Assembly (NCBI RefSeq): GCF_000011365.1
Contig: NC_004463.1
Location: 6,558,001-6,622,000, forward strand
Reading direction: 5' to 3'
DNA: 64,000 nucleotides
Origin: Bradyrhizobium diazoefficiens USDA 110
GTDB lineage: Bacteria; Pseudomonadota; Alphaproteobacteria; Rhizobiales; Xanthobacteraceae
Shown here: positions 1 through 8,429 of the stretch, one piece after another
Layout of the letters: each line of letters begins with the position of its first letter
Numbering within the stretch: the first letter of the stretch is position 1
Notes under the pieces: model-generated
The model's database searches: none
Told to the model about the DNA's origin: nothing
The model's input: only the letters and a program-made list of their open reading frames with translations
Translations under genes and position numbers: made by a program

Positions 1-2
1 TG

Positions 3-824
3 GTGGCTACCAGTCTTGAAGTGCGCGGCGTGTCCTTGCGGTTCGGCGGCGTCCGTGCGCTGACCGATGTCGGCTTCGCCATCAAGGAGGGCGAGCTGTT
101 CTCGATCATCGGCCCCAACGGGGCCGGCAAGACCTCGATCGTGAACTGTATTTCCGGCCGCTACAAGCCGACCGAGGGCCAGCTGTTCTATCAGGGCCGC
201 GACATCACCGGCCTGACGCCGAACGCCCGCGCCTCACTCGGCATCGGCCGCACCTTCCAGAACCTAGCCCTGTTCCACCACATGAGCGTGCTCGACAACA
301 TCATGGTCGGCCGCCATCACCTGTTGAAGAACAATTTCCTCACGGGCTCGCTCTACTGGCTCACCGGCGCGCGCAAGGAAGAGCTCGCGCATCGCCGCAA
401 GGTCGAGGAGATCATCGACTTCCTCGACCTCCAGTCGGTGCGGAAAGCGCAAGCCGGCACCCTCTCCTATGGCCTGCGCAAGCGCGTCGAGCTCGCCCGC
501 GCCATGGCGCTGGAGCCGCGCCTCATCCTCCTCGACGAGCCGATGGCCGGCATGAACTTCGAGGAGAAAGAGGACATGGCCCGCTACATCGTCGATCTCA
601 ACGAGGAATTCGGGATGACGGTGGTGATGATCGAGCACGACATGGGCGTGGTGATGGACATCTCCCACCGCGTCATGGTGCTGGATTTCGGCCGCAAGAT
701 CGCCGAGGGCGATCCGGGTGCGGTGCTCGCCGATCCCCACGTCAGGCGCGCCTATCTCGGCGAGGAGGACGAGGTGCTGGTCGATCCGGACGATGCGCCG
801 CCGGCGCAGGAGAGCGCGGCATGA
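3..824 (+). CDS. livG: HAAT-family ABC transporter ATP-binding protein, LivG-like
   Basis: This is a cytoplasmic ATPase subunit of a branched-chain-amino-acid-type uptake system. Of 273 residues, Walker A (GPNGAGKTS) lies at 37-45, the ABC signature in its LivG form (LSYGL) at 154-158 and Walker B (RLILLDEP) at 173-180. The H-loop follows in IEHDMG. The first visible codon is GTG at the window edge, so the true start may lie upstream. The stop overlaps the next ATG (ATGA at 821-824), so it is co-translated with the acyl-CoA ligase. Family membership is clear. The substrate is not: many rhizobial HAAT systems carry aromatic or other organic acids rather than leucine. Confidence 0.93.
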   Translation: MATSLEVRGVSLRFGGVRALTDVGFAIKEGELFSIIGPNGAGKTSIVNCISGRYKPTEGQLFYQGRDITGLTPNARASLGIGRTFQNLALFHHMSVLDNIMVGRHHLLKNNFLTGSLYWLTGARKEELAHRRKVEEIIDFLDLQSVRKAQAGTLSYGLRKRVELARAMALEPRLILLDEPMAGMNFEEKEDMARYIVDLNEEFGMTVVMIEHDMGVVMDISHRVMVLDFGRKIAEGDPGAVLADPHVRRAYLGEEDEVLVDPDDAPPAQESAA

Positions 825-2752
825 TGGATTATGCAGGCCGCGTCGCGCAGGCCGATACCTATCCCAAAATGCTCCGGCTCAACGCCAGGGAGCATGGCCA
901 CGAGATTGCGCTGCGCGAAAAGGATCTCGGGCTGTGGCGTGTCTTCACCTGGAACGACTACCAGACGCGCGTGCGCGATTTCGCGCTCGGCCTCGTCGAG
1001 CTCGGCCTTGGCCACAACGACGTCATCGGCATCATCGGCGACAACCGGCCGGACTGGGTCGCCGCGGAAATCGCCACCCACGCGATCGGCGGCCTGAGCC
1101 TCGGGCTCTACCGCGACGTGCTGGACGAAGAGGCCTCCTATCTCCTCAATTACGGCGAGGCGCAGCTGGTCTTCGCCGAGGATGAGGAGCAGGTCGACAA
1201 GTTGCTCACCCTCGCCGACCGCGTGCCGCGGCTGAAGCACATCATCTATTCCGACCCGCGCGGCATGCGGAAATATGACGACCCCAGGCTGCTGTCGGCG
1301 GAGAAATTCGCCGAGCTCGGCCGCGCCCGCGCTGCGCGCGAGCCTGGGCTTTACGACAAGCTCGTCGACGCGACCAAGGGCGAGGATGTCGCGATCCTCT
1401 GCACCACGTCAGGCACCACCTCGCATCCAAAACTCGCAATGCTCGCCGCCGGCCGCGTGCTCGGCCATTGCGCGACCTATCTGGCCTTCGATCCGAAGGG
1501 ACCCGACGACGAATACGTCTCGGTGCTGCCGCTGCCGTGGATCATGGAGCAGGTCTATGTGCTCGGCAAAGGCCTCTTGTGCCGGATGAAGATCAACTTC
1601 GTCGAAGAGCCCGACACGATGATGAACGATCTGCGCGAGATCGCCCCGACCTTCGTGCTGTTCGCCCCGCGCGTCTGGGAATCGATCGCCGCCGACGTTC
1701 GCGCCAAGGTGATGGACGCCACGCCCTTCAAGCAGCGCCTGTTCGATATCGGGATGAAGTCGGGCCTGGCCGCGCTTGCAGACGGCAAGCGCTCGGGTTT
1801 TGCCGACGCCATCCTGTTTCGCGCGCTGCGCGACCGGCTCGGCTTCACCCGCCTGCGCTCGGCTGCGACCGGCGGTGCGGCGCTCGGGCCCGATACCTTC
1901 AAGTTCTTCCAGGCGATGGGCGTGCCGCTGCGCACGCTCTACGGCCAGACCGAGCTGTTGGGAGCCTACACGCTGCATCCCGAGGGCAAGGTCGATCCTG
2001 ACACCACGGGCGTGCCGATGGCCGACAGCGTCGAGATCCGCATCGACAATGCCGACGTCCACGGCGTCGGCGAGATCGTGGTGCGGCATCCCAACATGTT
2101 CCTCGGCTATTACAAGAACCCGGAGGCAAGCGTTGCCGACGTCAAGGACGGCTGGATGCTGTCGGGCGATGCCGGCTATTTCAACGCCAACCGGCAGCTC
2201 GTCGTCATCGACCGCATCAAGGATCTCGCCGAGACCTCGCGCGGCGAGCGCTTCTCGCCGCAATTCATCGAGAACAAGCTGAAATTCTCGCCCTATATCG
2301 CCGAAGCCGTGGTGCTCGGCGCGGGCCGCGACGCGCTCGCGGCGATGATCTGCATCCGCTACTCCATCATCTCGAAATGGGCGGAGAAGAACCGCCTCTC
2401 CTTCACGACCTACAGCGACCTCGCCTCGCGGCCCGAGGTTTACACGCTGCTCCAGAAGGAGGTCGAGACCGTCAACGCCACGCTGCCGCCGGCGCAGCGC
2501 ATCTCGCGCTTCCTGCTGCTCTACAAGGAGCTCGATGCCGACGACGGCGAGCTCACCCGCACGCGAAAGGTTCGCCGCAGCGTCATCAACGAGAAATACG
2601 CCGGCATCATCGACGCGATCTACCGCGGCGATGCCGACATCCCCGTCGACGCCGTGATCCGCTTCCAGGACGGCACCACGCAGAGGGTGCGCACCACGCT
2701 GCGGGTGGTGGATCTGGGCCGACCCGGGCAATTGGCGGAGGCGGCGGAGTGA
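821..2752 (+). CDS. AMP-dependent acyl-CoA synthetase (long-chain/aromatic acid ligase)
   Basis: This 643-residue ANL-superfamily enzyme should activate a carboxylic acid to an acyl-CoA through an acyl-adenylate. The phosphate-binding loop is at about 195-205 (TTSGTTSHPKL), the adenylate motif YGQTE at 374-378, the conserved SGD aspartate at 450 and a DRIKD hinge at 464-468. The P-loop is unusual: the family normally reads TGxPKG, and here a serine replaces the glycine and a leucine the final glycine. The gene is embedded in the transporter operon, overlapping livG by 4 bases. That suggests the imported compound is thioesterified directly after uptake. Length fits the FadD15-like long form. 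Substrate unknown. Confidence 0.9.
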   Translation: MMDYAGRVAQADTYPKMLRLNAREHGHEIALREKDLGLWRVFTWNDYQTRVRDFALGLVELGLGHNDVIGIIGDNRPDWVAAEIATHAIGGLSLGLYRDVLDEEASYLLNYGEAQLVFAEDEEQVDKLLTLADRVPRLKHIIYSDPRGMRKYDDPRLLSAEKFAELGRARAAREPGLYDKLVDATKGEDVAILCTTSGTTSHPKLAMLAAGRVLGHCATYLAFDPKGPDDEYVSVLPLPWIMEQVYVLGKGLLCRMKINFVEEPDTMMNDLREIAPTFVLFAPRVWESIAADVRAKVMDATPFKQRLFDIGMKSGLAALADGKRSGFADAILFRALRDRLGFTRLRSAATGGAALGPDTFKFFQAMGVPLRTLYGQTELLGAYTLHPEGKVDPDTTGVPMADSVEIRIDNADVHGVGEIVVRHPNMFLGYYKNPEASVADVKDGWMLSGDAGYFNANRQLVVIDRIKDLAETSRGERFSPQFIENKLKFSPYIAEAVVLGAGRDALAAMICIRYSIISKWAEKNRLSFTTYSDLASRPEVYTLLQKEVETVNATLPPAQRISRFLLLYKELDADDGELTRTRKVRRSVINEKYAGIIDAIYRGDADIPVDAVIRFQDGTTQRVRTTLRVVDLGRPGQLAEAAE

Positions 2753-2787
2753 TGTCGCTTCCAATGCAGACCGCACCAGCAATCGAT

Positions 2788-2815
2788 CCCCCCTCCCTGC
2801 GCAAGCGGGAGAGGC
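2788..2815. repeat. imperfect GC-rich hairpin between the ligase gene and livH
   Basis: The 78-base gap between the ligase stop and livH contains a CT-rich arm followed by a GA-rich arm (CTCCCTGC and GCGGGAG) around GCAA. The pairing is imperfect. It resembles short intergenic palindromes scattered through Bradyrhizobium genomes and may modulate the messenger between cistrons. No terminator-type T-run follows, so read-through into livH is expected. Confidence 0.3.
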
Positions 2816-2830
2816 GAAGGATAGCATAAC

Positions 2831-3724
2831 ATGAACACCGCCTTCCTCATCCAGCTCCTGGTCAACGGCCTCGTGGTCGGCACGCTCTATGGCGTGGTCG
2901 CGATGTCGTTCGTGCTGATCTACAAGGCGACGCAGGTCGTCAATTTCGCGCAAGGCGAGCTGCTGCTGGTCGGTGCCTGGGTGTGCTGGGCCCTGCTTGC
3001 GAAATACCAGGTGCCGTTCTGGATCGGCATGCCGATGACGCTGGTGTTCATGTTCGTGTTCGGCATCGCCATCCAGGTCCTGATCCTGCGGCCGATGATC
3101 GGCGAGCCCATCATCTCGGTAATCATGGTAACGATCGGCCTCTCGACGGTGCTCCAGGCCACGCTGAAATGGATGTTCGGCGTCAACCCGCAGCCGTTCC
3201 CGCGCGTGTTCGAGAGCCAGTCCGTCAGCTTGTTCGGGCTTCAGATCCAGACCGTCTATGTCATGAGCCTGGTGGTCTCGGTCGCCATGATGATCGGCAT
3301 GGCCTGGTTCTTCCGCGCATCCAAATACGGCCTTGCGATGCGCGCCACCGCGTTCAACCAGCAGGTCGCGCAGTCGCTCGGCATTTCCGTGAAAAGCGTG
3401 TTCGCGATGGCCTGGGCGATCTCGGCAACGGTGTCAGCGGTCGCCGGAGTCGTGGTCGCCGTGGTGAACGGGGTGTCCTCGGGCCTCGCCGCCTACGGCA
3501 TCAAGGTGTTTCCGGCGGCGATCCTCGGCGGGCTCGATTCCGTCGGCGGCGCCGTGCTCGGCGGCATCATCATCGGCTTGCTCGAGAACGTCGCGCAATA
3601 TGTCGACAGCGAGTATCTGCACTGGGGCAATCTCTACGAGATCGCGCCGTTCTACGTCCTCATCATCGTGCTGATGATCAAGCCCTACGGCTTGTTCGGC
3701 ACCCACGACATCGAGCGGATCTGA
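2831..3724 (+). CDS. livH: HAAT-family ABC transporter permease, LivH-like
   Basis: This 297-residue inner-membrane permease has about eight hydrophobic segments. It begins with the family-typical N-terminus (QLLVNGLVVGTLYGVVAMSF), and the coupling region near residues 155-185 includes RATAFNQQVAQSLGI. The C-terminal GGLDSVGGAVLGG segment is also characteristic of LivH. It pairs with the LivM-like permease that starts only 3 bases downstream to form the translocation channel. The ATG at 2831 is the only sensible start, since the family N-terminus follows immediately. The upstream spacer has purine-rich stretches but no strong Shine-Dalgarno match. Confidence 0.93.
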   Translation: MNTAFLIQLLVNGLVVGTLYGVVAMSFVLIYKATQVVNFAQGELLLVGAWVCWALLAKYQVPFWIGMPMTLVFMFVFGIAIQVLILRPMIGEPIISVIMVTIGLSTVLQATLKWMFGVNPQPFPRVFESQSVSLFGLQIQTVYVMSLVVSVAMMIGMAWFFRASKYGLAMRATAFNQQVAQSLGISVKSVFAMAWAISATVSAVAGVVVAVVNGVSSGLAAYGIKVFPAAILGGLDSVGGAVLGGIIIGLLENVAQYVDSEYLHWGNLYEIAPFYVLIIVLMIKPYGLFGTHDIERI

Positions 3725-3727
3725 CCC

Positions 3728-4801
3728 ATGGCCGGCCCTGCCCTCATCCCTGCTGGTGATTTCCGCACCTCCTATGCGGCCGACACCACGATCTTCCCGA
3801 CGGCGACCAGCCGCAATTTTGCGATCGTAGGCGTGCTGCTGCTCTGCCTCGTGCCGCAATTCCTCGGCGGCTACTGGCTCAGCATTCTGATCCAGATCGG
3901 CATCTTCTCGATCGCGGCGCTCGGGTTGAACATCCTGGTCGGCTTCACCGGCCAGATCTCGATCGGGCATGCCGCCTTCTTCCTGCTCGGCGCCTTCACC
4001 TCGGCCTACATCTCCAACAATGCGCCGATCCCGGTGTTCTTCGCGATCCCGCTCGCAGGCGTCGTCACCGCGCTGGTCGGGCTGGTCTTCGGCATTCCGG
4101 CGGCGCGGCTGAAGGGCCTTTACCTCGTCATCGCGACGCTCGCCGCGCAATATATCCTGCTCGACTTCTTCTCGCGCGCCGAGTGGTTCACCGGCGGCTC
4201 GGTGCCGGCCAGCGCCAATCCGTTCTCGATCTTCGGCTTCACCTTGCGCGGCGACAAGCAGTATTTCTACGTCGTGCTGGCCTATGTGCTGGCGAGCTAC
4301 ATCCTCGTCACCAATCTGATGCGCACGCGCGACGGCCGCGCGCTGGTGGCGATCCGCGACCATTACCTCTCCGCCGAGATCATGGGCATCAACCTCACCA
4401 AATACCGCACGCTGTCGTTCGGCCTCGCCGCCTTCTTCGCCGGCATCGCCGGCGCGCTCTATGCGCACTACCAGCTCGTGGTCTCCCAGGAAGGTTTCGG
4501 CATCGAGCGCTCGATCCTGTTCCTGGCGATGATCATCATCGGCGGCACGGGTTCGATCATGGGCACGCTGATGGGCACCGCCTTCGTGGTGCTGCTGCCG
4601 GAGTCGATGGAGTTCCTCAGCATCTATTTGAAGGGCGGCGCGATCGACAAGGCGCTTTCGCTCAACAACAACATCACCTTCCTGCGCGAGATCGCGATCG
4701 GCGTGATCATCATCGCGTTCCTGATGTTCGAGCCTGACGGGCTCGCGCATCGCTGGCGGCAGATCAAGGCGTACTGGAAACTCTACCCGTTCTCGCATTG
4801 A
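3728..4801 (+). CDS. livM: HAAT-family ABC transporter permease, LivM-like
   Basis: This is the second inner-membrane permease, 357 residues with roughly nine or ten hydrophobic stretches. The LivM hallmark GFTGQISIGHAAFF lies near residues 76-89, and a coupling helix region (VAIRDHYLSAEIMGINL) near 210-230. The N-terminal 25 residues are polar and precede the first membrane helix. Translation is coupled to livH (3-base gap). The gene ends 47 bases before the binding-protein gene. Length is normal for LivM. It should contact the LivF and LivG ATPases on the cytoplasmic face. Confidence 0.93.
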   Translation: MAGPALIPAGDFRTSYAADTTIFPTATSRNFAIVGVLLLCLVPQFLGGYWLSILIQIGIFSIAALGLNILVGFTGQISIGHAAFFLLGAFTSAYISNNAPIPVFFAIPLAGVVTALVGLVFGIPAARLKGLYLVIATLAAQYILLDFFSRAEWFTGGSVPASANPFSIFGFTLRGDKQYFYVVLAYVLASYILVTNLMRTRDGRALVAIRDHYLSAEIMGINLTKYRTLSFGLAAFFAGIAGALYAHYQLVVSQEGFGIERSILFLAMIIIGGTGSIMGTLMGTAFVVLLPESMEFLSIYLKGGAIDKALSLNNNITFLREIAIGVIIIAFLMFEPDGLAHRWRQIKAYWKLYPFSH

Positions 4802-4833
4802 AAACGGGCAACTTGCTAACCAACGAATAAAAC

Positions 4834-4842
4834 AGGAGGAGG
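4834..4842 (+). promoter_or_regulatory. strong ribosome binding site for the binding-protein gene
   Basis: AGGAGGAGG lies 6 bases upstream of the ATG at 4849. It is much stronger than the sites of the neighbouring genes. This fits the usual need for a molar excess of periplasmic binding protein over permease subunits. Confidence 0.75.
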
Positions 4843-4848
4843 CAACCA

Positions 4849-6132
4849 ATGAAGACAAAATCCCTTTTGAGCACTGCATCGCTCGCGCTGGTGATCGCCG
4901 CATTCTCGGCGAGCGCGCAGGCCCAGATCGCGATCGGGCATCTCGCCGACTATTCCGGCGGCACCTCCGACGTCGGCACGCCCTACGGCCAGGCGGTCGC
5001 CGACACCTTCGCCTGGGTCAACAAGAACGGCGGCGTCGGCGGCAAGCAGCTCAACGTCGACACCAACGACTACGGCTACCAGGTGCCGCGCGCGATCGCG
5101 CTCTACAAGAAATGGTCGGCTCCGGACAGCAAGGTCGCAGCGATCATGGGCTGGGGCACCGCCGACACCGAGGCGCTGACCGGCTTCCTCGCCCAGGACA
5201 AGATCCCCGATCTCTCCGGCTCCTATGCCGCCGCGCTGACCGATCCCGAAGGCGTCAGCGGCAAGGCCAAACCCGCTCCTTACAATTTCTTCTACGGCCC
5301 AAGCTATTCGGACTCGCTGCGCGCGATGCTGATGTGGGCGGCCGAGGACTGGAAGGCCAAGGGCAAGCCCGGCAAGCCGAAATTCGTGCACATGGGCGCC
5401 AACCATCCTTATCCGAACGCGCCGAAGGCCGCAGGCGAAGCCATGGCGCAGGAGCTCGGCTTCGAGGCGCTGCCGCCGCTGGTGTTCGCGCTCACACCGG
5501 GTGACTACAGCGCGCAGTGCCTGAGCCTGAAATCCTCCGGTGCCAACTACGCCTATCTCGGCAACACCGCGGCTTCCAACATCTCCGTCCTGAAGGCTTG
5601 CAAGACGGCCGGCGTCGAGATTCAGTTCCTCGGCAATGTCTGGGGCATGGACGAGAACGCCGCCAAGACCGCCGGAGACGCCGCCAACGGCGTGATCTTC
5701 CCGCTGCGCACCGCGGTGAGCTGGGGCGGCGATGCGCCCGGCATGAAGACGGTGATGGAGATCTCCAAGATATCCGACCCCACCGGCAAGGTCTACCGGC
5801 CCGTGCATTACGTCGCGGCGGTCTGCTCGGCGCTCTACATGAGGGAGGCGCTCGACTGGGCTGCCAAGAACGGCGGAGCGACCGGCGAGAACGTCGCCAA
5901 GGGCTTCTACCAGAAGAAGGACTGGGTGCCGGCCGGAATGGACGGCGTCTGCAATCCCTCGACCTGGACCGACAAGGACCACCGCGGCACGCTGAAGGTC
6001 GACCTCTATCGCACCAAGATCGCGGGTGCGACCGACGGCGACCTCAACGACCTCATGGCCAAGGGCACGATCAAGCTCGAGAAGGTCAAGACCGTCGAAC
6101 TGCCGCGCAAGGCGGAATTGCTGGGGTGGTGA
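4849..6132 (+). CDS. periplasmic substrate-binding protein of the HAAT transporter
   Basis: This 427-residue precursor has a clear Sec signal peptide: a basic start (MKTKS), a hydrophobic core at 8-20 and a predicted signal peptidase I site ASAQA|QIAIG after residue 25. The mature part has the type I periplasmic-binding-protein fold of the ANF/Leu-binding class, with the opening strand IAIGHLADYSGGTSDVG. It would capture the ligand in the periplasm and deliver it to the LivH/LivM-like permeases. The protein is longer than classical LivK (about 370 residues), as in the aromatic or amide-binding subgroup. With the embedded acyl-CoA ligase, an aromatic or aliphatic carboxylate ligand is plausible but inferred. 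Confidence 0.9.
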   Translation: MKTKSLLSTASLALVIAAFSASAQAQIAIGHLADYSGGTSDVGTPYGQAVADTFAWVNKNGGVGGKQLNVDTNDYGYQVPRAIALYKKWSAPDSKVAAIMGWGTADTEALTGFLAQDKIPDLSGSYAAALTDPEGVSGKAKPAPYNFFYGPSYSDSLRAMLMWAAEDWKAKGKPGKPKFVHMGANHPYPNAPKAAGEAMAQELGFEALPPLVFALTPGDYSAQCLSLKSSGANYAYLGNTAASNISVLKACKTAGVEIQFLGNVWGMDENAAKTAGDAANGVIFPLRTAVSWGGDAPGMKTVMEISKISDPTGKVYRPVHYVAAVCSALYMREALDWAAKNGGATGENVAKGFYQKKDWVPAGMDGVCNPSTWTDKDHRGTLKVDLYRTKIAGATDGDLNDLMAKGTIKLEKVKTVELPRKAELLGW

Positions 6133-6145
6133 TTTCGATCTCGGA

Positions 6146-6257
6146 CGTCATGGCCGGGAAAAGCGCGAAGCGCGTCTTCGCGCAGACGTCCCGGCCATCC
6201 ACGTCTGACCACTCGGCACGAAGAACGTGGATGCCCGGGACAAGCCCGGGCATGACG
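6146..6257. repeat. 112-bp palindromic intergenic repeat with nested hairpins
   Basis: The element is bounded by 13-base inverted ends (CGTCATGGCCGGG at 6146-6158, CCCGGGCATGACG at 6245-6257, one mismatch). Inside are two hairpins. The first has arms 6150-6159 and 6189-6198 with a second perfect 8-base stem nested in it (6163-6170 with 6176-6183). The second has 9-base arms at 6231-6239 and 6245-6253 around ACAAG. It matches in style the abundant short intergenic repeats of Bradyrhizobium. It lies between the binding-protein gene and livF, within what is presumably one transcript. Confidence 0.8.
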
Positions 6258-6283
6258 AGCGCACCAAATTGGCGGCACACCTA

Positions 6284-7123
6284 ATGACCGAAATTCACGA
6301 AGCCACTCGTCCCTCGCCCAGTATAGTGCCCGCGCCACCCCTTCTCGGCGTGCGTAATATCGAGGTCGTCTATGACGACGTCATCCTGGTGCTGCGCGGC
6401 CTCAGCCTCGACGTGCCCAAGGGCGCGATCGTGGCGCTGCTCGGGGCCAATGGCGCCGGCAAGTCGACGACGCTGAAGGCGATCTCGGGGCTGCTCAAGA
6501 CCGAGGACGGCGAGGTCACGCGCGGCGAGATCCTGTTCGAGGGCGAGCGGATCAACGGCATCGACCCCGACAAGATCGTCCGCCGCGGCGTCTTCCAGGT
6601 GATGGAGGGCCGCCGCATCATCGCCGACATGACGTCGCTGGAGAACCTCAAGCTCGGCGCCTTCACCCGCAGGGACCGCGAGGTCGATGCCGACATCGAC
6701 ATGGTCTTCAACTATTTCCCGCGCCTGAAGGAGCGCACCGGCCTTGCCGGCTATCTCTCCGGCGGCGAGCAGCAGATGCTCGCGATCGGCCGCGCGCTGA
6801 TGGCACGCCCCAAGATGATCCTGATGGACGAACCGTCGATGGGCCTGTCGCCGCTGCTGGTGAAGGAGGTGTTTTCCATCATCCAGAAGATCAACCGCGA
6901 CCTCGGCGTCACCATCCTGCTGGTCGAGCAGAACGCGCGCGCCGCGCTGTCGGTGGCGAGCCACGGCTACATCATGGAGCAGGGCAAGGTCGTGCTCGAC
7001 GGCACCGCGGACGAATTGCGCGACAACGAGGACGTCAAGGAATTCTACCTCGGCGGCGCCGGCGACCAGCGCAAGAGCTTCAAGAACCTCAAGAGCTTCA
7101 AGCGGCGCAAGCGCTGGCTTTGA
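6284..7123 (+). CDS. livF: HAAT-family ABC transporter ATP-binding protein, LivF-like
   Basis: This is the second ATPase subunit, 279 residues from the ATG at 6284. An in-frame ATG at 6227 lies inside the palindromic repeat and is rejected as the start because it would encode repeat sequence. Walker A (GANGAGKST) is at 54-62, the signature LSGGE at 158-162 and Walker B (ILMDEPS) at 179-185. The LLVEQNA H-loop region is typical of LivF. The C-terminus ends in an unusually basic tail (KSFKRRKRW). It completes the five-component transporter with the LivG-, LivH- and LivM-like subunits and the binding protein. A further palindromic element follows the stop within a few bases. Confidence 0.93.
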   Translation: MTEIHEATRPSPSIVPAPPLLGVRNIEVVYDDVILVLRGLSLDVPKGAIVALLGANGAGKSTTLKAISGLLKTEDGEVTRGEILFEGERINGIDPDKIVRRGVFQVMEGRRIIADMTSLENLKLGAFTRRDREVDADIDMVFNYFPRLKERTGLAGYLSGGEQQMLAIGRALMARPKMILMDEPSMGLSPLLVKEVFSIIQKINRDLGVTILLVEQNARAALSVASHGYIMEQGKVVLDGTADELRDNEDVKEFYLGGAGDQRKSFKNLKSFKRRKRWL

Positions 7124-7127
7124 CAAA

Positions 7128-7171
7128 GCGTTTTCAAGCGAAGTGGGAACCGGTTCGAGTGAAGAAAACGC
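7128..7171. repeat. short palindromic element after livF, possible bidirectional terminator
   Basis: GCGTTTTC (7128-7135) pairs with GAAAACGC (7164-7171), and the centre holds a perfect 10-base palindrome GAACCGGTTC (7147-7156). The block lies in the 65-base gap between convergent livF and the epimerase gene and is followed by an A-rich stretch. From memory it resembles a very abundant small repeat in Bradyrhizobium genomes. The position suits transcription termination or messenger 3'-end protection for both genes. Confidence 0.65.
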
Positions 7172-7188
7172 GTCAAAACAAAAGAACT

Positions 7189-8343
7189 CTAACCGTCCAA
7201 CACCTGCTCCGCTTCCGTGACTGCGCAGAGAACATGATAGAACGACGACGCAGGAATGGTGTCGACCAGCGATTTGCCGTCGCGATCGAACTGGTCGTAC
7301 CAGCCGCCCCGCACGGGATGGCTGAGATAATGCCGCTCGAGCCGCACCAGGGCCGCGCGCGCCTCATCCGCCGCGCCCGCCTCGCCGGACTCGGCCTGTG
7401 CAATCCACGCCTTCGCGATCTCGGTCTGCGGCCACAGCCGGCGCGTGCTGCGGCGGATGTTGCCGGTGGCATCACCCTCGTCGATCAGGCAGCCCGTCGC
7501 CTCGTCGCGATAGCGCAGAGCGGTCGCCAGCAGTTCCGCACGCCGCTGCCCGGTCGGGCAGCCCGTGATGCGCTCAAATCCCTTCAGCAGCCAGACCCAC
7601 TCCGCCTGATGGCCAGGCTCGACGCTGACCGGCTCGATCTTCGACCAGTCCTCCTCGAAATACTCCGACAACACGTGCTTCTGCTTGTCGTAGAGGTTGG
7701 CGAGGAACAGCGCGAAGAACTCGCCGGCGCGATTCTGGAACGACAGATCGTGGGTCGCGTCGAAGCACGCGATCATCGCCTCGAACAGGTGCATGTGCGG
7801 GTTCTGCCGTCGCGGCAGCGAGACCGGCAGCCCCTCGTGGACGCCGCCATGCGGCGAGCGCAGGTGGCCGTCGAGGAAGGCGAGCAGCGCATCGATCTCG
7901 GCGCGAACCTGCGCGTCCTTGTCGAGCGCATAGACGGTCGCAAGTGCAAACAGAATGAAGGCGTGGTCGTAGGCGTCACGCCGACCATCCATCACCGCGC
8001 CCTCCGGCGTCAGCCGGTGCACATAGCCGGGCCGGCCGTCGGGCGCCTTCGCGCGTGCCAGCAGGTGCTCCAGCCCCTTCAGCGCGATGGCGCGCCCCTC
8101 GGGATACCAGCCCATCTGTGCCGCCTTGGCGTAGCAGTAGATCTGGCGGGCCTGCACGAACACGCGCCGCGGCGCGGCGGCATCCGCCGTGCCGTCGCGG
8201 TGCAGCCGGTCGATGAAGCCGCCCGCGACAGGGTCCCAGCCGACGGTCGACCACAGCGGCATCGCGTCGTCGATCATGCGGCGCTTCAGGCGCGCGACGA
8301 CACCAGCCGTCTCCTCCGCCGCCTTGATCAGTTCGTCCGCCAT
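7189..8343 (-). CDS. AGE-family sugar epimerase/isomerase
   Basis: This 384-residue (alpha/alpha)6-barrel enzyme belongs to the N-acylglucosamine 2-epimerase / mannose isomerase superfamily. Recognisable superfamily motifs are DAYDHAFILFA, NPHMHLFEA, EPGHQAEWVWLL and RRLWPQTEIAKAW, which together place the catalytic histidines and the substrate-binding tryptophan. The start is taken at 8343 (MADELIKAAEE), which has a GGAGAG site just upstream; an earlier in-frame ATG at 8403 would add 20 non-conserved residues. It would interconvert an aldose and its C2 epimer or ketose, for example mannose/glucose/fructose or ManNAc/GlcNAc. It lies next to a ulosonic-acid operon, where such an enzyme could supply precursor, but it is divergently oriented, so the link is only inferred. 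Confidence 0.85.
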   Translation of the reverse strand: MADELIKAAEETAGVVARLKRRMIDDAMPLWSTVGWDPVAGGFIDRLHRDGTADAAAPRRVFVQARQIYCYAKAAQMGWYPEGRAIALKGLEHLLARAKAPDGRPGYVHRLTPEGAVMDGRRDAYDHAFILFALATVYALDKDAQVRAEIDALLAFLDGHLRSPHGGVHEGLPVSLPRRQNPHMHLFEAMIACFDATHDLSFQNRAGEFFALFLANLYDKQKHVLSEYFEEDWSKIEPVSVEPGHQAEWVWLLKGFERITGCPTGQRRAELLATALRYRDEATGCLIDEGDATGNIRRSTRRLWPQTEIAKAWIAQAESGEAGAADEARAALVRLERHYLSHPVRGGWYDQFDRDGKSLVDTIPASSFYHVLCAVTEAEQVLDG

Positions 8344-8429
8344 CTCGCGCTCTCCACGTCCCGACAATGGCCGTCTGATACCCATGCCAGCGGCGGCGTG
8401 CAACGGATGCCAACCCGGAAAGATCAGCC

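Noticed and set aside
1409..2953. Long open frame on the minus strand (about 514 codons) opposite the acyl-CoA ligase
   Set aside because: It is a mirror of GC-rich codon usage on the plus strand, has a low-complexity composition and no recognisable domain. The plus strand encodes a clear enzyme.
6227..6283. Upstream in-frame start for livF
   Set aside because: The extra 19 residues are translated from the palindromic intergenic repeat and are not part of the ATPase family.
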